Below are positions 28,459 through 39,220 of a stretch of DNA of 64,000 nucleotides, piece by piece. The position numbers and the translations under genes are program-made. The stretch is from Liquorilactobacillus hordei DSM 19519 (lineage in GTDB: Bacteria; Bacillota; Bacilli; Lactobacillales; Lactobacillaceae). The notes below the pieces were generated by a model. It searched no databases. It saw only the letters and a list, made by a program, of their open reading frames with translations, and was not told where the DNA came from. Within the stretch, counting starts at the first letter, position 1; every line of letters starts with the position of its first letter. The stretch spans positions 1,488,001 through 1,552,000 of the forward strand of contig NZ_CP049303.1 of assembly GCF_019443985.1 (NCBI RefSeq), written 5' to 3'.

Positions 28459-28494
28459 AGCTATACCAACAAAATATCTTGGTACAACTTTCCT
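28459..28494 (-). terminator. terminator of pfkA-pyk
   Basis: On the minus strand AAGTTGTACCAA pairs with TTGGTATAGCTT (G-U pairs allowed) and TTTTATTTT follows. Lies about 80 bases after the pyk stop. Confidence 0.8.
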
Positions 28495-28575
28495 ATTAAA
28501 TATTTAAGGCACAACAGAACTAGAAAATATCTATTTACTATAGAAACCTTAATTCAAATGATTTTTAATTTCTTA

Positions 28576-30336
28576 TTAAAGTGCGCTTGAAGCACCACGA
28601 TAAACAATTCCACGGCGTGAATCAACAGTTACAACTTCGCCATCTGAAATCAATGATGTTGCACCCTCAGCACCAACAATTACAGGAATTCCCATAGAAA
28701 TACCCACAACAGCAGCATGTGATGTTAAACCACCATTTTCAACAATTAAAGCACTAGATTTTTCAATAGCAGGAAGGTATTCTTTGTCAGTTGTCTTTGT
28801 AACTAAGATTCCACCTTCAACAGCATTCTTGTTTGCTTCTGCAGCTGAGCTAGCAACAACAGCCTTACCAATAACTGTTTCATCACCAACACCTTGGCCT
28901 GCAACAAGTTTTGATCCGATTAATTGGATCTTCATAACATTTGTTGTTCCCTTTTCACCAACTGGAACACCAGCAGTAATCAAAATCAAATCGCCTTCTT
29001 TAGCAAATCCAGCTTCTTTAGCCTTTTCTGTTGCTAAAGCAAACATATCATCAGTTGAAGCAGGTGTTTCTGCAAGAACAGGATGAACACCCCAGTTGAT
29101 TGATAAGCCACGACGTGTACGTTCGTCAAATGTCACGGCTAAAATATCAGCATCAGGACGGTATTTTGAAATCATACGTGCCGTATGACCAGATTTTGTA
29201 GCAGCAACAATTGTCTTGATTCCAAGATTATTAGCAGCTTCAGCAACAGCGCGACCAACAGCTTCTGTTACATCTGTCTTATCAAAATCATTGATTGAGA
29301 ATGTATGATGTTCACGTAATGTATCTTCAGCCTTAACATCGATACGTGCCATTGTTGCAACAGCTTCAACAGGATAATCACCATTAGCACTTTCACCTGA
29401 AAGCATTGTTGCATCTGTGCCATCAAAAACAGCATTAGCAACATCTGAAGCTTCGGCACGTGTAGGACGAGGATTCTCTTGCATCGAATCAAGCATTTGA
29501 GTTGCAGTAATAACTGGCTTGCCAATAGCGTTACATTTCTTAATTAATGTTTTTTGTACCAATGGAACATTTTCTACAGGAATCTCAACACCCATATCAC
29601 CACGAGCAACCATCAAGCCGTCTGAAACTTTAAGAATTTCATCAAAGTTATCAATACCTTCTTGTGATTCGATCTTAGGGAAGATTTGTACATGTTCCAT
29701 ATGTTTTTCTTCAAGTAATTCGCGAATATCCAAAACATCTGCTGGTTTACGAACAAAACTAGCTGCAATAAAGTTAATTTCATTGTCTAAACCAAAGCGA
29801 ATATCGTCTGAATCTTTTTCAGTGATACCTGGTAAATTGATAGAAACACCAGGAGCATTAACACCCTTACGTGAACCCAACACACCAGCATTCAAAACTT
29901 TACATACTAATTCTTTTTTGTCTTGATCGATTTCTTCAATTTGCATATCAATCAAACCATCATCAAATAATACATGGCCACCTACATGGACATCATCAAT
30001 CAGTCCAGGATAAGTAACTGCGATCTTCTCACGAGTTCCTTCGATAGAGCTATCCATTGAAATACGAACTTCATCACCGATTTCGTATTGGATCTTGCCT
30101 TCTTTTTGAACAGTTGTCCGAATCTCAGCACCCTTGGTATCAAGCATGATACCAACCATTTTTCCTGTAATTTTCTCTGCTTCATGAACAAGCTTCATAC
30201 GTCCTAAATGTTCTTCATGATCACCGTGAGAAAAGTTAAAGCGGAATACGTTGGCACCTGCTTCGATTAACTTAACAATTGTTTCCAAGCTATTACTAGC
30301 TGGACCAAGTGTACTTACGATCTTGGTTTTCTTCAT
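28576..30336 (-). CDS. pyk: pyruvate kinase with C-terminal PEP-utilizer swivel domain
   Basis: 586 aa. Converts PEP and ADP to pyruvate and ATP, the last step of glycolysis. Core motifs: KIVSTLGPAS, FRFNFSHGDHEE, IFPKIESQEGIDNFDEI (catalytic Lys) and MVARGDMGVE. About 110 extra C-terminal residues form the phosphohistidine-type swivel domain found in Bacillus and Lactobacillus pyruvate kinases, with TSHAAVVGISMGIP (His near 540). GGGGAG precedes the ATG. Second gene of the pfkA-pyk operon, 73 bases after pfkA. Confidence 0.98.
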   Translation of the reverse strand: MKKTKIVSTLGPASNSLETIVKLIEAGANVFRFNFSHGDHEEHLGRMKLVHEAEKITGKMVGIMLDTKGAEIRTTVQKEGKIQYEIGDEVRISMDSSIEGTREKIAVTYPGLIDDVHVGGHVLFDDGLIDMQIEEIDQDKKELVCKVLNAGVLGSRKGVNAPGVSINLPGITEKDSDDIRFGLDNEINFIAASFVRKPADVLDIRELLEEKHMEHVQIFPKIESQEGIDNFDEILKVSDGLMVARGDMGVEIPVENVPLVQKTLIKKCNAIGKPVITATQMLDSMQENPRPTRAEASDVANAVFDGTDATMLSGESANGDYPVEAVATMARIDVKAEDTLREHHTFSINDFDKTDVTEAVGRAVAEAANNLGIKTIVAATKSGHTARMISKYRPDADILAVTFDERTRRGLSINWGVHPVLAETPASTDDMFALATEKAKEAGFAKEGDLILITAGVPVGEKGTTNVMKIQLIGSKLVAGQGVGDETVIGKAVVASSAAEANKNAVEGGILVTKTTDKEYLPAIEKSSALIVENGGLTSHAAVVGISMGIPVIVGAEGATSLISDGEVVTVDSRRGIVYRGASSAL

Positions 30337-30409
30337 GAGTAAAATCTCCCCTTTGAATAATTTTTAAAGACGACTTTTATGTCGATTCTTTACAAGGTTA
30401 TTAGTGCAA

Positions 30410-31456
<1,047 letters not shown>

Positions 31457-31490
31457 TTACAAATTAAATTCAATTTATCACATGATATTT

Positions 31491-34400
31491 TCATTTGCTT
31501 TCATTTTGAAAGACGACATTATTTCTACCAAGCAATTTTATCAACTGCTCCTCTAGTTCTGAAGAGCTATTTATCCAATATTTTTCATCTAGAACCCATT
31601 TCAAAGCTTTCTTTTCTTCATACAAAACAACAGGTACTCTGCCAGTATGTACTTTTAATATTTTTAAGAGTTGCTTTTTTATGTTACTTGAATCATCCTC
31701 TGTTAACCTTAAAAATAATCTCCTTTTCATTTCAGTTTTCAAGCTTTCGGCTGAAACAATCTCTGAAACAATTATTTGGATTTTTTGATTACGTTTTTCA
31801 CTTTTTCCAGTAATAAGATAAACTTGATTTATTTTCAAATTATTACCAATTTTTTCAAAAACTTTCGGAAAAAGTGTTAATTCAATTTCACCGGTTTGAT
31901 CTTCAACTGTTAAAAAAGACATTTGTTGTCCATTCTTTGTTCGAATTATTTTTATCTTTTTAATCAGGCATAAAATTTGTTGGTTCATATTTTCTTGAAC
32001 GTTGGTTATCACTTGTGTCTTAAGCATTTGTGCAATTTCAGCAAACTGTTCTACTGGATGAGCGGAGAGAAAGATCCCAAGATATTTCTGTTCTCCAGCC
32101 AAAATTTGTTCTAACGAAAGTTCATCATATTTCTCTTGTTTTGGTGCTAATAATGACAATAATTCACTACTACCACCACTAAGTTCAACATTGCTCAACT
32201 TTTTACTAAGATTACCTAGCAATGTTGCCCGGTTTTCAGAAAAAGAGTCAAAAGCACCAGAATATATTAAAGCCTTGAGAGGTTCTTCTTTTGAATATTT
32301 ATGATTAATCCTTCCTATAAAATCATCAAATGACTTATAGCGGCCTGCATTCTTACGTTCTTCAATTATTTCCTTAATAAAATCTCTCCGCAAAGTTTTG
32401 ATATTGCCCAAACCGATAATTAAATTTTTCTTACCAGATAAAGTATAGTAACTACTTCTATTTATATCTGGAGTTTCAATCTGCAATTGATGCTGCTTAG
32501 CTTCAATAATAAAATCTCTTGTTTTTACCCTATCTCCAATAACAGAATTTAAGATAGCTGCAAAAAAGGGAGCTGCATAATGAACTTTTAAAAAAGCAAG
32601 TTGAAATGCTATTTTTGAATATGCAATAGCATGGGAACGGTTAAAACCGTAATTAGCAAAACGTTCAATATAATCATAGACTCTTTCTGCATTTTCTTGT
32701 GAATAACCTAGCTTTGTGGCACCATTAACAAACTTAGATTTCAGCTTTTCAATTACATCTGCCTTCTTTTTACTCATTGCCCTTCGCAATATATCGGCTT
32801 GGCCTAATGTAAAACCACCCATTATAGAAGCAACTTGCATAACTTGTTCTTGGTAAACTAAAATACCATATGTGTTTTTCAAGATTGGTATTAAAGAATT
32901 ATCTGGATAGACGATCTTTTCTTTACCATGTTTACGTGCTATAAAATGTACGATGTTCTCCATGGGACCAGGTCTAAACAAAGCATTTACAGCCGCAATA
33001 TCTTCAAAAGAAGTTGGATAAAGATTACGCAAAACATTGCGAATTCCAGGTGATTCGAATTGAAATACACCACTAGTATCAGCTTTTTGAAAAAGTTTGA
33101 GCGTTGCTTCATCATTCAATGAGATTTTATTAATATCAATAGACCGATTAAAATTTCTCTTTATGGCAGTCAAAGTATTGTTTAAAATTGTTAGATTCCT
33201 TAGACCTAAAAAATCGATTTTAAGTAACCCCATACGCTCAACATCGTCTTTAGTGTATTGCGTTAATAAGACGTCATCATTACCCATTTGTAGTGGTACA
33301 ACTTCTTTTAAATCTATATCACTTAAAATCACCCCCGCGGCATGAATCGAATAGTGTCTGGGTAGACCCTCCAAACGTATTGCAGTCTCAAACAAAAGGT
33401 GATTCCGTTCGCTCTTACTAATTAAGTCTCGTAGTTGAACAGACTTCTTTTTTGCATCTGCCAAAGTAATTCCGAGTTGACTTGGAATTACACGACTCCA
33501 GTTATTACTCTCTACTTGTGAAACTCCCATCACTCTAGCAACATCGCGCAGGGCTTGTTTTGCTCCAAAGGTTCCGAATGTGATGATTTGTGCTACATGA
33601 TTCTCACCATATTTTCTATTAACATACTCAATTATTTCCTGCCGTCGATTATCAGGAATATCCAAATCAATATCTGGCATTTGTGCACGTTCTTCATTCA
33701 AAAAACGTTCAAAAAGCAAATTATATTTGATTGGATCAACATCTGTAATTCCTAAAAGATATGAAACAAGTGAACCAGCAGCAGAGCCTCGACCTGGACC
33801 AACTAAAATACCATGCCTATGAGCATAATTCGTAACATCCCAAACTATCAAAAAATAGTCTGCAAACCCCATTTTTTTAATAACACTTAGTTCATTATTC
33901 ATTCTTTCCAAATATTTATTTTTCTTTTCATCTTTTTGAAGATGCACTTTTTCTTGCATTCCTCGTTCACATAAATTTTCCAAATAACTATCGGTACTTA
34001 TTTCCTGTGGTTTATTATATCTGGGAAGGGTCACTCTTCTAGGTTTAAAATCAAAATTAATCAATTCAATCAAATCCAGCATATTTTCAAAAGGCTTCAA
34101 CCGATTCTTTTCAACCGATTTTTGCTTAATCTCATTCAAAGGCTTTAACCATGATGTTCCTATTTTTTCATTTGCATAACGCAATTCACTGTTATCTAAA
34201 GACTTACCATATTTAATTGCATTCATAACCTCGCAAACAAATAAATCCTTTTTTTCTAAATATCTAACAGTTTCAGCATTAATAAGGTCGACATTTAATT
34301 GATTTGCATATTGCAATAGCTTATCGTATAAAGCATCTTTTGTTAGTACACTTACTCCAATGTACAAACTGCTTTGTAATACCTCTGCAACTTTTTTCAG

Positions 34401-34838
34401 ATAGTTGCCTGCAATCTCACTTTGTCCATTTAATAATTTATTAATGAAAAAGCTGTTCTCAGATGGAATTATCGTTATTATGTCTTCAAAAAGATCCAGA
34501 TTTTCCTTAATTTTAAACTCTGAATTTCCTTGTGCAAGTAATAACTGTTTTTGCGTAGAGATTTGAATTAAATTGCGATATCCATTTTCATTCTTAGCAA
34601 TTAAAATCAATGTCTCATTTTCTGTTGTGGATGTCTCTAACGTCATTCCTATAAGTGGTTTTATTCCTTCAGTTCGACATGTATCATAGAATGAAAGCGC
34701 TCCATACATAACGTTAATGTCAGTTAAGGCTAGTGCTGTATATCCTTTTGACTTTGCATTTATAACGACATCTTTTATTCGAATTGAACTTTGCAATAAA
34801 CTATAACTGCTAATCACTTGAAGTGCTGCACCACTCAT
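31491..34838 (-). CDS. dnaE: DNA polymerase III subunit alpha, DnaE type
   Basis: 1115 aa, the short DnaE of Gram-positives that extends primers at the fork before PolC. Order: PHP domain, polymerase core with MPDIDLDIPDNRR (catalytic acids), YGFNRSHAIAYSKIA, helix-hairpin-helix (IGLGNIKTLRRDFIKEI), OB domain (SFLTVEDQTGEIELTLFP). The PHP metal site is degenerate: QVISSYSLL where active PHP domains have HxH, and TDINVMYG instead of DH(G). ATG at 34838 has AAGGGG eight bases upstream. Confidence 0.97.
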   Translation of the reverse strand: MSGAALQVISSYSLLQSSIRIKDVVINAKSKGYTALALTDINVMYGALSFYDTCRTEGIKPLIGMTLETSTTENETLILIAKNENGYRNLIQISTQKQLLLAQGNSEFKIKENLDLFEDIITIIPSENSFFINKLLNGQSEIAGNYLKKVAEVLQSSLYIGVSVLTKDALYDKLLQYANQLNVDLINAETVRYLEKKDLFVCEVMNAIKYGKSLDNSELRYANEKIGTSWLKPLNEIKQKSVEKNRLKPFENMLDLIELINFDFKPRRVTLPRYNKPQEISTDSYLENLCERGMQEKVHLQKDEKKNKYLERMNNELSVIKKMGFADYFLIVWDVTNYAHRHGILVGPGRGSAAGSLVSYLLGITDVDPIKYNLLFERFLNEERAQMPDIDLDIPDNRRQEIIEYVNRKYGENHVAQIITFGTFGAKQALRDVARVMGVSQVESNNWSRVIPSQLGITLADAKKKSVQLRDLISKSERNHLLFETAIRLEGLPRHYSIHAAGVILSDIDLKEVVPLQMGNDDVLLTQYTKDDVERMGLLKIDFLGLRNLTILNNTLTAIKRNFNRSIDINKISLNDEATLKLFQKADTSGVFQFESPGIRNVLRNLYPTSFEDIAAVNALFRPGPMENIVHFIARKHGKEKIVYPDNSLIPILKNTYGILVYQEQVMQVASIMGGFTLGQADILRRAMSKKKADVIEKLKSKFVNGATKLGYSQENAERVYDYIERFANYGFNRSHAIAYSKIAFQLAFLKVHYAAPFFAAILNSVIGDRVKTRDFIIEAKQHQLQIETPDINRSSYYTLSGKKNLIIGLGNIKTLRRDFIKEIIEERKNAGRYKSFDDFIGRINHKYSKEEPLKALIYSGAFDSFSENRATLLGNLSKKLSNVELSGGSSELLSLLAPKQEKYDELSLEQILAGEQKYLGIFLSAHPVEQFAEIAQMLKTQVITNVQENMNQQILCLIKKIKIIRTKNGQQMSFLTVEDQTGEIELTLFPKVFEKIGNNLKINQVYLITGKSEKRNQKIQIIVSEIVSAESLKTEMKRRLFLRLTEDDSSNIKKQLLKILKVHTGRVPVVLYEEKKALKWVLDEKYWINSSSELEEQLIKLLGRNNVVFQNESK

Positions 34839-34868
34839 ATTATCCACCCCTTATCACCTCGTCTAATA

Positions 34869-34877
34869 TTATAGCAA
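34869..34877 (-). promoter_or_regulatory. dnaE promoter (extended -10)
   Basis: Minus strand TTGC TATAAT: consensus -10 (complement of 34869-34874) with TGC extension, about 30 bases before the dnaE start. -35 is weak. Confidence 0.5.
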
Positions 34878-34914
34878 TACTTGTTCAAAAAAACAGCTTG
34901 GACTTTTTTTAGAG

Positions 34915-34943
34915 TGTCAAATTACAAAAATTGTGCTAAACTA
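34915..34943 (+). promoter_or_regulatory. promoter of the DUF2929 gene
   Basis: GTGTCA (34915-34920), 17 bases, TAAACT (34938-34943) with TGC extended -10, 26 bases before the ATG. Back to back with the dnaE promoter. Confidence 0.5.
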
Positions 34944-34969
34944 CAGTTATATTGTGAGGTGTTGATTAG

Positions 34970-35152
34970 ATGGCTAAACAGTTAACAATTTTATTTTGGG
35001 GCTTCATTTATGGTGAGGTTATTGGATATATTAGTTCTGCCCTTTCAGGTACTAAATTTTCTTCACCACTATTTTGTGGGCTTTTTGCGATGATTGTCGG
35101 AATAGTTTTAGTAAACAGCTTAAACTATTTTGTAAAATCTCCAACGAAGTAG
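34970..35152 (+). CDS. DUF2929 (YjzD-like) small membrane protein
   Basis: 60 aa with two membrane segments (about 6-26 and 33-53): ILFWGFIYGEVIGYISSALSG and LFCGLFAMIVGIVLV, matching the DUF2929 pattern. GAGGTG eight bases before the ATG. Function unknown. Divergent from dnaE and facing clpB, with a shared terminator after it; in Bacilli YjzD genes also tend to lie near clpB (recalled, not checked). Confidence 0.82.
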   Translation: MAKQLTILFWGFIYGEVIGYISSALSGTKFSSPLFCGLFAMIVGIVLVNSLNYFVKSPTK

Positions 35153-35162
35153 TAACTAAAAT

Positions 35163-35217
35163 AAATAAAAGGACTATTCCAAGAAGTAATATACATTTTG
35201 GAATAGTCCTTTTATTT
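35163..35217 (+). terminator. bidirectional terminator between the DUF2929 gene and clpB
   Basis: A 20-base perfect inverted repeat, 35163-35182 with 35198-35217 (core GGACTATTCCAA), flanked by A/T runs on both sides, so it can stop transcription from both strands. Confidence 0.9.
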
Positions 35218-35224
35218 TTGTAAA

Positions 35225-37822
35225 CTATGCTGTTATTTCTGTGGCCTCAAAAATCAAATTTTGTTCCGCTCCCAACGTGATTGTAACTGCCGAGTGTGGC
35301 ATAATTTTTCCTGCAATTATTTCCTTAGCAAGTGGTGTCTCTACATTGTTTGTAATAAATCTTTGGAGTGGTCTTGCTCCATACGCAGGATCATATCCTT
35401 CTTTTGCAATCCATTGCTTTGCCTCTTCACTAATCTTAAGCTCAATTTCTTGTTCACTAAGACGATTTGATAATAAAGCGATGAACTTAGCCACAATCTC
35501 TTCAATTGCCGCAAAACTCAATGGAGTGAACATAATAATATCGTCAATTCTATTCAGAAATTCTGGTTTAAAATGCTGTTGTGCCAATTTCATTACCAAC
35601 TGTTTAGTTTCATCAGTAATTTTGCCGTCACTTGCATTATCTAGTAAAACATCTGATCCCAGATTCGAAGTCATAATGATAATAGTATTCTTGAAATCAA
35701 CAGTTCTTCCCTGTCCATCTGTTAAACGCCCATCATCAAATACCTGTAATAAGATGTTAAACACATCAGGGTGTGCCTTCTCAACTTCATCTAGTAAAAC
35801 AATTGTATATGGGTTTCTTCTAACAGCTTCTGTGAGCTGCCCGCCTTCTTCGTATCCAATATATCCTGGAGCCGCTCCGACCAAACGTGAAACTGATTGT
35901 TTCTCCATATACTCACTCATATCAATTCTAACCATGTGTTTCTCAGAGTCAAATAAATTTTCAGCCAATGCTTTTGCTAACTCCGTTTTACCAACACCCG
36001 TTGGCCCTAAAAACATAAAGGTTCCAAGTGGTTGATTAGGGTCTTGCAATCCAGCACGCGCGCGAATAACTGCATTGGCTACTGCATCGACAGCCTCATC
36101 TTGACCAATTACCCGTTTATGCAAAACAGTTGGTAAATTTAAGAGTTTTTCTCTTTCTCCTTGCACTAGTTTTGCAACTGGAATACCCGTTGTTCTGCTA
36201 ACAACTTGTGCAATTTCATTTTCAGTCACCGATTCTTCAACTAACCAATTATCAGGACGTTCAACTTGTTCCAAATCCTTTAACTCTTTTTCAATTTGTG
36301 GGATTGTTGCATGCTGCAATTTAGCCGCTAATTCCAAATCATAATTATTTTCAGCTTCTTCCAGATCATGTTTTGCCTTGTCTAATTCAGCTTTTTTATT
36401 GCTGACTTTTTGAATATCTTCTTTTTCATTTTCCCAACGCATCTTTAAAGTATTAGCTTTTTCACGTGTCTCCGCCAACTCACTTTGTAATTCTGTCAGT
36501 CTTTTTTGAGATGCCGCATCTGATTCTTTCTTTAGTGCAGCTTCCTCAACTTCTTGTCTCATTAATTGACGAGTTACTTGATCGAGTTCGGTTGGCATTG
36601 AATTCATTTCAACCCTGATTGTTGCACAAGCTTCATCGACCAAATCAATTGCCTTATCAGGCAAGTAACGATCTGTCACATATCGATTCGATAATGTAGC
36701 AGCTGCTACAAGTGCATTATCATGAATCCTAACACCATGATGAATCTCAAAACGTTCACGCAACCCACGTAGAATTGAAATCGTGTCTTCGACTGATGGT
36801 TCTTGAACTAAAACCTTCTGGAATCGTCGCTCAAGAGCTTTGTCTTTCTCCATGTATTCTCGATACTCATCCAATGTGGTTGCTCCAATTAAATGCAATT
36901 CACCACGTGCAAGCATTGGTTTCAACAAATTGCCGGCATCCATACTTCCTTCAGTTTTACCTGCTCCAACAATATTGTGAATTTCATCAATAAAGAGAAT
37001 AATCTGTCCTTCACTCTTTGTAACCTCTTTTAAAACTGCTTTAAGACGTTCTTCAAATTCGCCACGGTATTTTGCACCAGCAATCAATGCTCCCATATCC
37101 AACGAGAAAATCTTTTTATTCTTTAAGTTATCTGGAATATCCTTACGTACAATTCGTTGTGCTAAACCTTCGATAATTGCTGTCTTACCAACACCAGGTT
37201 CACCAATTAACACAGGATTATTCTTCGTTTTACGTGACAAGATTCTAACGACATCTCTAATCTCTTCATCACGTCCAATAACTGGATCTTGTTTGCCACT
37301 TCTAACTTGTTTTACAAGATCAACACCGTACTTTTCAAGTGCTTTATAATTTTCTTCTTGATTCTTTGATGTCACTTTTTCTCCTCCCCGCAAATCATCG
37401 ACAATTTCTTTTAACTTTTTTTCTGTTAATCCTTGCTTTTCAAGATAGACTTTCAATGGGTGATTTTTTAGTTTCATAAGAGCCAGAATTACTGTATCTA
37501 AGGCAATATACTCGTCACCTTGCTTTTGTCTTAATTGTTCTGCTTCCTGTAGTAATCTTGCTAAGTTTTGGCTAAAGCTTTGTCCATACGAAACTTGTCC
37601 CTCAACAACTGAGACTCTATCCAGTTGCACATCAATTTCTTTTTCTAATAACTGCACATCAATCCCTGCTCGTTGAAAAAGATCAGCTCCAAATTCACTC
37701 GGTTGTATAATTACTTTGAAGAGTTCTGGAATATCGATTTCTTGATGATGCCTAGTCATCGCTACTTGTTGTGCCTCTGCAATTGCTGACTGTACAGCAC
37801 TTGTTAGTCGTTCTTCTGGCAT
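35225..37822 (-). CDS. clpB: ATP-dependent disaggregase ClpB
   Basis: 865 aa Hsp100 chaperone that, with DnaK, rescues aggregated proteins after heat stress. N-domain, first AAA+ (GEPGVGKT 207-214), long middle coiled coil (about 400-525), second AAA+ ([25 protein letters not shown]) and the [11 protein letters not shown] small domain; no ClpP-binding loop expected. The ATG at 37822 has GGAG eight bases upstream and matches the family N-terminus; the frame's GTG at 37831 overlaps that site. Controlled by its own promoter (37933-37961) and an unusual leader with a short open frame. No CIRCE or CtsR box found. Confidence 0.97.
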   Translation of the reverse strand: MPEERLTSAVQSAIAEAQQVAMTRHHQEIDIPELFKVIIQPSEFGADLFQRAGIDVQLLEKEIDVQLDRVSVVEGQVSYGQSFSQNLARLLQEAEQLRQKQGDEYIALDTVILALMKLKNHPLKVYLEKQGLTEKKLKEIVDDLRGGEKVTSKNQEENYKALEKYGVDLVKQVRSGKQDPVIGRDEEIRDVVRILSRKTKNNPVLIGEPGVGKTAIIEGLAQRIVRKDIPDNLKNKKIFSLDMGALIAGAKYRGEFEERLKAVLKEVTKSEGQIILFIDEIHNIVGAGKTEGSMDAGNLLKPMLARGELHLIGATTLDEYREYMEKDKALERRFQKVLVQEPSVEDTISILRGLRERFEIHHGVRIHDNALVAAATLSNRYVTDRYLPDKAIDLVDEACATIRVEMNSMPTELDQVTRQLMRQEVEEAALKKESDAASQKRLTELQSELAETREKANTLKMRWENEKEDIQKVSNKKAELDKAKHDLEEAENNYDLELAAKLQHATIPQIEKELKDLEQVERPDNWLVEESVTENEIAQVVSRTTGIPVAKLVQGEREKLLNLPTVLHKRVIGQDEAVDAVANAVIRARAGLQDPNQPLGTFMFLGPTGVGKTELAKALAENLFDSEKHMVRIDMSEYMEKQSVSRLVGAAPGYIGYEEGGQLTEAVRRNPYTIVLLDEVEKAHPDVFNILLQVFDDGRLTDGQGRTVDFKNTIIIMTSNLGSDVLLDNASDGKITDETKQLVMKLAQQHFKPEFLNRIDDIIMFTPLSFAAIEEIVAKFIALLSNRLSEQEIELKISEEAKQWIAKEGYDPAYGARPLQRFITNNVETPLAKEIIAGKIMPHSAVTITLGAEQNLIFEATEITA

Positions 37823-37842
37823 AAACCTCACTCCATTTCTTT

Positions 37843-37908
37843 TTATTCACATAATAAAACCGATTGAATAAGCACTTCAATCGGCGTTTGTTTTTTGGGT
37901 GTCATCAT
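37843..37908 (-). CDS. candidate leader peptide of clpB (21 codons)
   Basis: Two adjacent ATGs (37908, 37905) with AAAGG eight bases before the first open a 21-codon frame that ends with TAA at 37843-37845, 20 bases before the clpB start and just upstream of its ribosome site. The predicted peptide has a basic/polar start and a hydrophobic end. The terminator-like hairpin 37860-37884 lies inside codons 9-17, so a translating ribosome would melt it. Translation is not proven; coding character cannot be judged on so few codons. Confidence 0.5.
   Translation of the reverse strand: MMTPKKQTPIEVLIQSVLLCE
37856..37884 (-). promoter_or_regulatory. terminator-like hairpin in the clpB leader
   Basis: CCGATTGAA (37860-37868) pairs perfectly with TTCAATCGG (37876-37884), loop seven bases; on the minus strand TTTTATTAT follows. 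It could end pepT transcripts, but it also lies downstream of the clpB promoter, so clpB mRNA must pass it. Confidence 0.7.
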
Positions 37909-37932
37909 ACAACACGCCTTTGTTCTACTATT

Positions 37933-37961
37933 ATTATAATATGAACATAATTTTGTGTTAA
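37933..37961 (-). promoter_or_regulatory. clpB promoter
   Basis: Minus strand TTAACA (complement of 37956-37961, overlapping the pepT stop), 17-base spacer, perfect TATAAT (complement of 37933-37938). Predicts a leader of about 104 bases. Confidence 0.65.
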
Positions 37962-39205
37962 CTATTTTGCTTATTAGTTAATTTAATAATTTCAAGAATT
38001 ACATCAGTTGCTTTTTCCATAACTTGCACCGAAACATACTCAAAACGGGAATGCATATTTTCTCCACCTGCAAACAAATTTGGCGTTGGCAATCCCATAA
38101 ATGAAATTTTAGACCCATCCGTTCCACCACGAACAGGATAAATTACAGGAGTTATCTCTAAATCATTCATTGCTAACTTTGCAAGTTCGACTACAGTCAT
38201 ATCTTTTTCAATTACTTCACGCATATTATAATACTGATCATTTAAATCTAAGATAAGTCTTGGTTCAGTAAATTGTGCATTCATTTTGTCAATTATTTCT
38301 TTAAATAATTCTTTTCTAGCTTCGAATTTTGCACGATCATGATCTCTTATAATATATGCCATTTGAGCCTCATCAACTGTCCCATCTAATTGTAATAGAT
38401 GGAAAAAGCCTTGACGTCCTTCCGTTTTTTCAGGAACCTCATCTTGGGGTAACTGGTTTTGAAAATCAATTGCCAGTTGTAATGCGTTAATCATTATACC
38501 CTTGGCTGTTGCTGGATGAACATTTTTCCCAATAACTCTTATTTTTGCCGCAGCCGCATTGAATGTTTCATACTCAAGTTCTCCCAATGGACCACCATCA
38601 ACTGTATAGGCAATATCCGCACCAAAACCGGCAACATCAAAATGATCAGCACCCGTTCCAATTTCCTCATCTGGTCCTATACCTACTTCAATCTCACCAT
38701 GTTTTATTTCTGGATGATTTACTAGATATTCAACAGCTGTAATAATCTCTGCAACCCCTGCCTTGTCATCAGCACCTAATAATGTTCTACCATCAGTCGT
38801 AATTAAGTCATGACCCTTATATTTTGTTAAACTTGGAAAGTCTTGCGGATTAAGTGTCAGTGTTCCCGCTTCATCTAACTTGATTACAGATTTGCCATCA
38901 TAATTTTTTTGAAGTTGTGGTGAAACATTCTCTGCATTGAAGTCAGCAGTATCCATATGTGCAATAAAACCCAATTTTTTAACATTCTTATTACTCGTAT
39001 TAGCAGGTAATGTTGCAAAAACATACCCGTCCTTAGCAGAAATTCTAATATTCACTAAACCTATTTCTTTTAACTCTTTTGCAATATTCTTAGCGAATTC
39101 TACTTGCGTGTGCGTAGACGGAATAGTCGTCGAATTTTCATCAGAACGAGTCTCTTTTTTTACATAGTCTACAAATCTTGGAACCAATTTTTCGTACTTT
39201 GTCAT
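37958..39205 (-). CDS. pepT: peptidase T (tripeptidase)
   Basis: 415 aa M20 metallopeptidase that releases the N-terminal residue of tripeptides in the cytoplasm. Di-zinc ligands are visible: [43 protein letters not shown] and the C-terminal [16 protein letters not shown] precedes the ATG. Fits a peptide-dependent lactic acid bacterium. Lies 15 bases after the nif3-like gene. Confidence 0.97.
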   Translation of the reverse strand: MTKYEKLVPRFVDYVKKETRSDENSTTIPSTHTQVEFAKNIAKELKEIGLVNIRISAKDGYVFATLPANTSNKNVKKLGFIAHMDTADFNAENVSPQLQKNYDGKSVIKLDEAGTLTLNPQDFPSLTKYKGHDLITTDGRTLLGADDKAGVAEIITAVEYLVNHPEIKHGEIEVGIGPDEEIGTGADHFDVAGFGADIAYTVDGGPLGELEYETFNAAAAKIRVIGKNVHPATAKGIMINALQLAIDFQNQLPQDEVPEKTEGRQGFFHLLQLDGTVDEAQMAYIIRDHDRAKFEARKELFKEIIDKMNAQFTEPRLILDLNDQYYNMREVIEKDMTVVELAKLAMNDLEITPVIYPVRGGTDGSKISFMGLPTPNLFAGGENMHSRFEYVSVQVMEKATDVILEIIKLTNKQNS

Positions 39206-39220
39206 TATTAATTTCTCCTT

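Noticed and set aside
35241..36035. 264-codon plus-strand open frame antisense to clpB
   Set aside because: Lies wholly inside clpB, in a frame mirrored from a clearly coding AAA+ domain; no ribosome site, no family similarity.
37832..37961. CIRCE or CtsR operator before clpB
   Set aside because: Neither the CIRCE inverted repeat nor tandem GGTCAAA heptads are present.
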